A DNA stretch of 64,000 nucleotides from Cryptomeria japonica. Lineage: Eukaryota > Streptophyta > Pinopsida > Cupressales > Cupressaceae. The DNA is taken from the NCBI RefSeq assembly GCF_030272615.1, contig NC_081412.1, positions 26,876,501-26,940,500 of the forward strand, written 5' to 3'. The notes beneath the pieces are model-generated. The model was not told the origin of the DNA. It saw only the letters and a program-made list of their open reading frames with translations, and made no database searches. Shown one piece after another: positions 61,801 to 64,000 of this stretch. Position 1 is the stretch's first letter. The number at the start of each line of letters is the position of its first letter. A program made the translations under genes and the position numbers.

Positions 61801-64000
61801 CATATGAATCAAATATTTGAAGATCAAAATCACGTTCGCCAAGCATTTGAAGAGCAACAACATCAAAGTTGTTTGATGCTCCCATTTGTGACAAGAATTC
61901 CCATTCGTACAAAACTTCATGAGTTGATTGACGTATATCTTCTAGTTGTAGCTCTTCACCATTTTTTATGGTAATGTGTTCTTCAAAACCATTTACATGC
62001 CACCGGATGTAAGCTGTGCTTTGAAGATCTTTCAAATTTATAATAATTTCTGTAGTTGAGTTCCCTATATGTAGAGGAATGATTTGAAATGGTTTGTAAA
62101 GAAGCAATTCACTCAAACAGAAACTTTTAAAACTGTTGTCCTCTTCTAAAGGTAAAGATTTGTGTTGTGGGTAGACATTTACAATTGCAGGTACCTTTCT
62201 TTTCATCCATTTACATGATTTACGCTGGTCAGAGTATGTATATAGCTGGGTTGAATGAAGCAGAGTTAGGTTTGCTAATTCTAATGGTCGTTTCATGTAG
62301 TTTGAGAAGTAGGATATTGAGGTTTGAGATTCTTCATTATAAATAGCTATGCATTGAAATATTTTTTGACCAACATTGAGTGTTACAAATTGGCATGTGC
62401 AAGATATCAATGGGAGTTTAAGCAGCATGTGACAAGTTTCTTGTGCGCTAATGTCCCTATCAGCAATAATTCCCATGAAGAGCCTTTGGTATGCTAAGAG
62501 AATTGTATCATTTGAATTTGTTGATTCAACTATACATTTCAAGATATCAATATAACTTTCTGACTTTTGTTCAGTTTTGGATGCGTACTTTGAGATATAT
62601 TCTAGAACTATTTTTTTGGAGTAGACAGGCTGACAGTCAACATTAGCCGTCCATATGGCGAGCATTGTTGGGTTGTGTACATTCAGGCTATCGTCATTCC
62701 TTGCTGGTTTGTATGATGGGTTATTGTTGTGGTCTAACATCAATGAGGATTTGGGTTGTTCAGCCCATGCAGCTTTGTAGCGGCATTGAAGGGTTGAGTT
62801 TTTTTTTCCTCAAGCAGGTATACTCTGAACACTTTGTATGTCGTTGAACAACATTCAGTAACTTAGTATAATTAGTGCAAGGATCCGACTTGGATATGAT
62901 TTCTGTATCTGCAAGACATGGATCTCAAATTGCAGGCATATATTGCATGTTCAAGCGAGCATCTTCAGGATGTGGGTTCCATGCTGTGGTGCACTGGTCG
63001 AATAAGTTTTTAACTGATTGGATACTTGCATGATCTGACCAGTCAAGTTTGTCAACATTTGGTGCTTCTCCCAACCAAAGAAAATGTATATGTGTAGATC
63101 CTCGGTGTTGCCATTCATATCTGTGCCAATGGTCAATGCTTTTTAGTTCTTTGACAATCACTACATCATGAAAGATTTGAAATCTTAAGTGTAAGTATAA
63201 AGCTGTAATGTGGGGATTACTAACTAAATTTTCAGTAAATTGTCTTCTAGTGTTGGGAATAGCAAGTGACTTTGCTTTTTGCAATAACCTATGCAAGTCT
63301 GGCCATTTTGTATCAACTGAACTTAAGGTGAAGAATAGTTTAGGTGCACCTAACTGTTCTATCATTGATGTAAGGTCACGTCGGGAGTTGCTCCAAAATG
63401 CTCGTGTACCATGCAATGAGGCTGCATATCGCATGATATGATTTGGTAATTCACTTGACGGTGTCTTTTGTAAGTGTTCCTTTAGACCATGAAGATTGTG
63501 TGGAAGACTATCTTGTAGATTAGTCTTAATGAAGACAGTAGTTGATTGTTGGGATCGATGTCTCATCATAAGAGTGTAGATATAATATCTAAAGTGAACA
63601 TGTTGCCCAAATCTTTGATCAGATTATTTGATCAGGTGCAAAGCATATTCATGTAAATGTAATTGCCTTGTTCTTTGTTGTAGTGGTAAAGCTATTCCAG
63701 AAGGGAATAGTGTTGGGAATGCCATGGAAAGGAGGCCCTCGGTATTGTACTCATTGATAGGTGATGAGCTAATTTGTGGCCAAGGAACAACATTGTTGTT
63801 GCTATTATCTAGATGGAGGATGTTTTTTATTGCATCAAGTTCTAGTATTGATGATGGTAGTTGTGGGATAAATGAGGAACTATTCTCCCTGATTTGTTCT
63901 TCACTGTTAATATTCTCCAGACTGGAAGTATCTTGAACAACATCTTCTTCCAAGGAATGGACTAAATGCAGTAGCTCTGTAATGTCAGTAGTTTGCTCTG
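61801..64000 (-). pseudogene. Helitron Rep-helicase N-terminal and Rep part, copy 2, partial
   Basis: Counterpart of 23105-25304, cut by the window edge. The HIH and YISKYASK motifs are present. Changes from copy 1 include an arginine-to-cysteine (CGT to TGT) at 62536 and a cluster at 63275, 63282, 63301 and 63539. The frameshift tract near 62803 and the stops at 62925 and 63624 are shared. Confidence 0.88.

Larger units (their letters stand above)
38699..64000. repeat. 25.3-kb direct duplication, copy 2
   Basis: This copy matches bases 1-25304, with an offset of 38698 before and 38696 after the T-tract at about 42452 (two bases shorter here). Substitutions seen include 49699, 52979, 53262, 55343, 56547, 57257, 57789, 58264, 58872, 61269, 61693, 62536, 63275, 63282, 63301 and 63539. 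Of these 16, 12 are transitions. The copy runs to the window edge, so its true end is not seen. Two of the changes create new stop codons in coding relics (52979 and 61269). Confidence 0.97.
58781..64000 (-). mobile_element. Helitron relic, copy 2, cut by the window end
   Basis: Begins with the same hairpin and CTAG end (58781-58808) and runs through the helicase C-terminus and Rep region to the window edge. The RPA-like gene would lie beyond 64000 if the copies are in tandem. Confidence 0.8.

Overview
The window looks like plant nuclear repeat DNA. It is AT-rich, with degraded transposons, long (TA)n, (CA)n and (ATGT)n tracts, plant-style introns and no bacterial-type gene packing. The mix of retroelement-like relics resembles large gymnosperm genomes, but that is an impression, not a proof. 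I see no intact host gene, rRNA, tRNA or CRISPR array.

The dominant structure is a near-identical direct duplication. Bases 1-25304 reappear at 38699-64000, with an offset of 38698 that drops to 38696 after one T-tract change near 3754. I found about 16 substitutions by eye in 25.3 kb. Both ends run off the window, so the simplest reading is a head-to-tail tandem of a roughly 38.7 kb unit. A duplicated or mis-joined haplotype in the assembly is the main alternative. Bases 25305-38698 are seen once.

Layout of one unit: (a) 1069-1762(-), an unrecognised retroelement-like coding relic; (b) 4981-7312(+), a decayed hAT transposase with BED finger, DUF659-like core and C-terminal dimerisation motif; (c) about 9960-17492, an element with two ~848-bp direct repeats around two minus-strand coding relics, one of them a coiled-coil protein with five CCHC knuckle positions, and no visible reverse transcriptase or integrase; (d) 18205-18433(-), a fragment like a PIP5-kinase exon; (e) 20085 to at least 29079(-), a Helitron relic with a candidate 3' hairpin, Pif1-type helicase C-terminus, Rep domain, DUF6570-like N-terminus and an upstream RPA1-like gene with a recognisable intron; (f) 29287-33660, a repeat family in both orientations, large microsatellites and a 1.09-kb terminal-inverted-repeat element holding an array of TTCGNNCGAA palindromes; (g) about 34683-38320, a second retroelement-like leader followed by degenerate tandem repeats, one carrying a GCGGGATAA motif.

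Nothing here forms a working pathway. The coding relics are broken, but in several places the reading frame survives for kilobases with only stop codons as damage. Many of these stops fit C-to-T change at CAG, CAA or CGA codons. The most unusual items are the 38.7-kb duplication, the 438-bp equal-length repeats at the point where the Helitron helicase core is missing, and the palindrome array.
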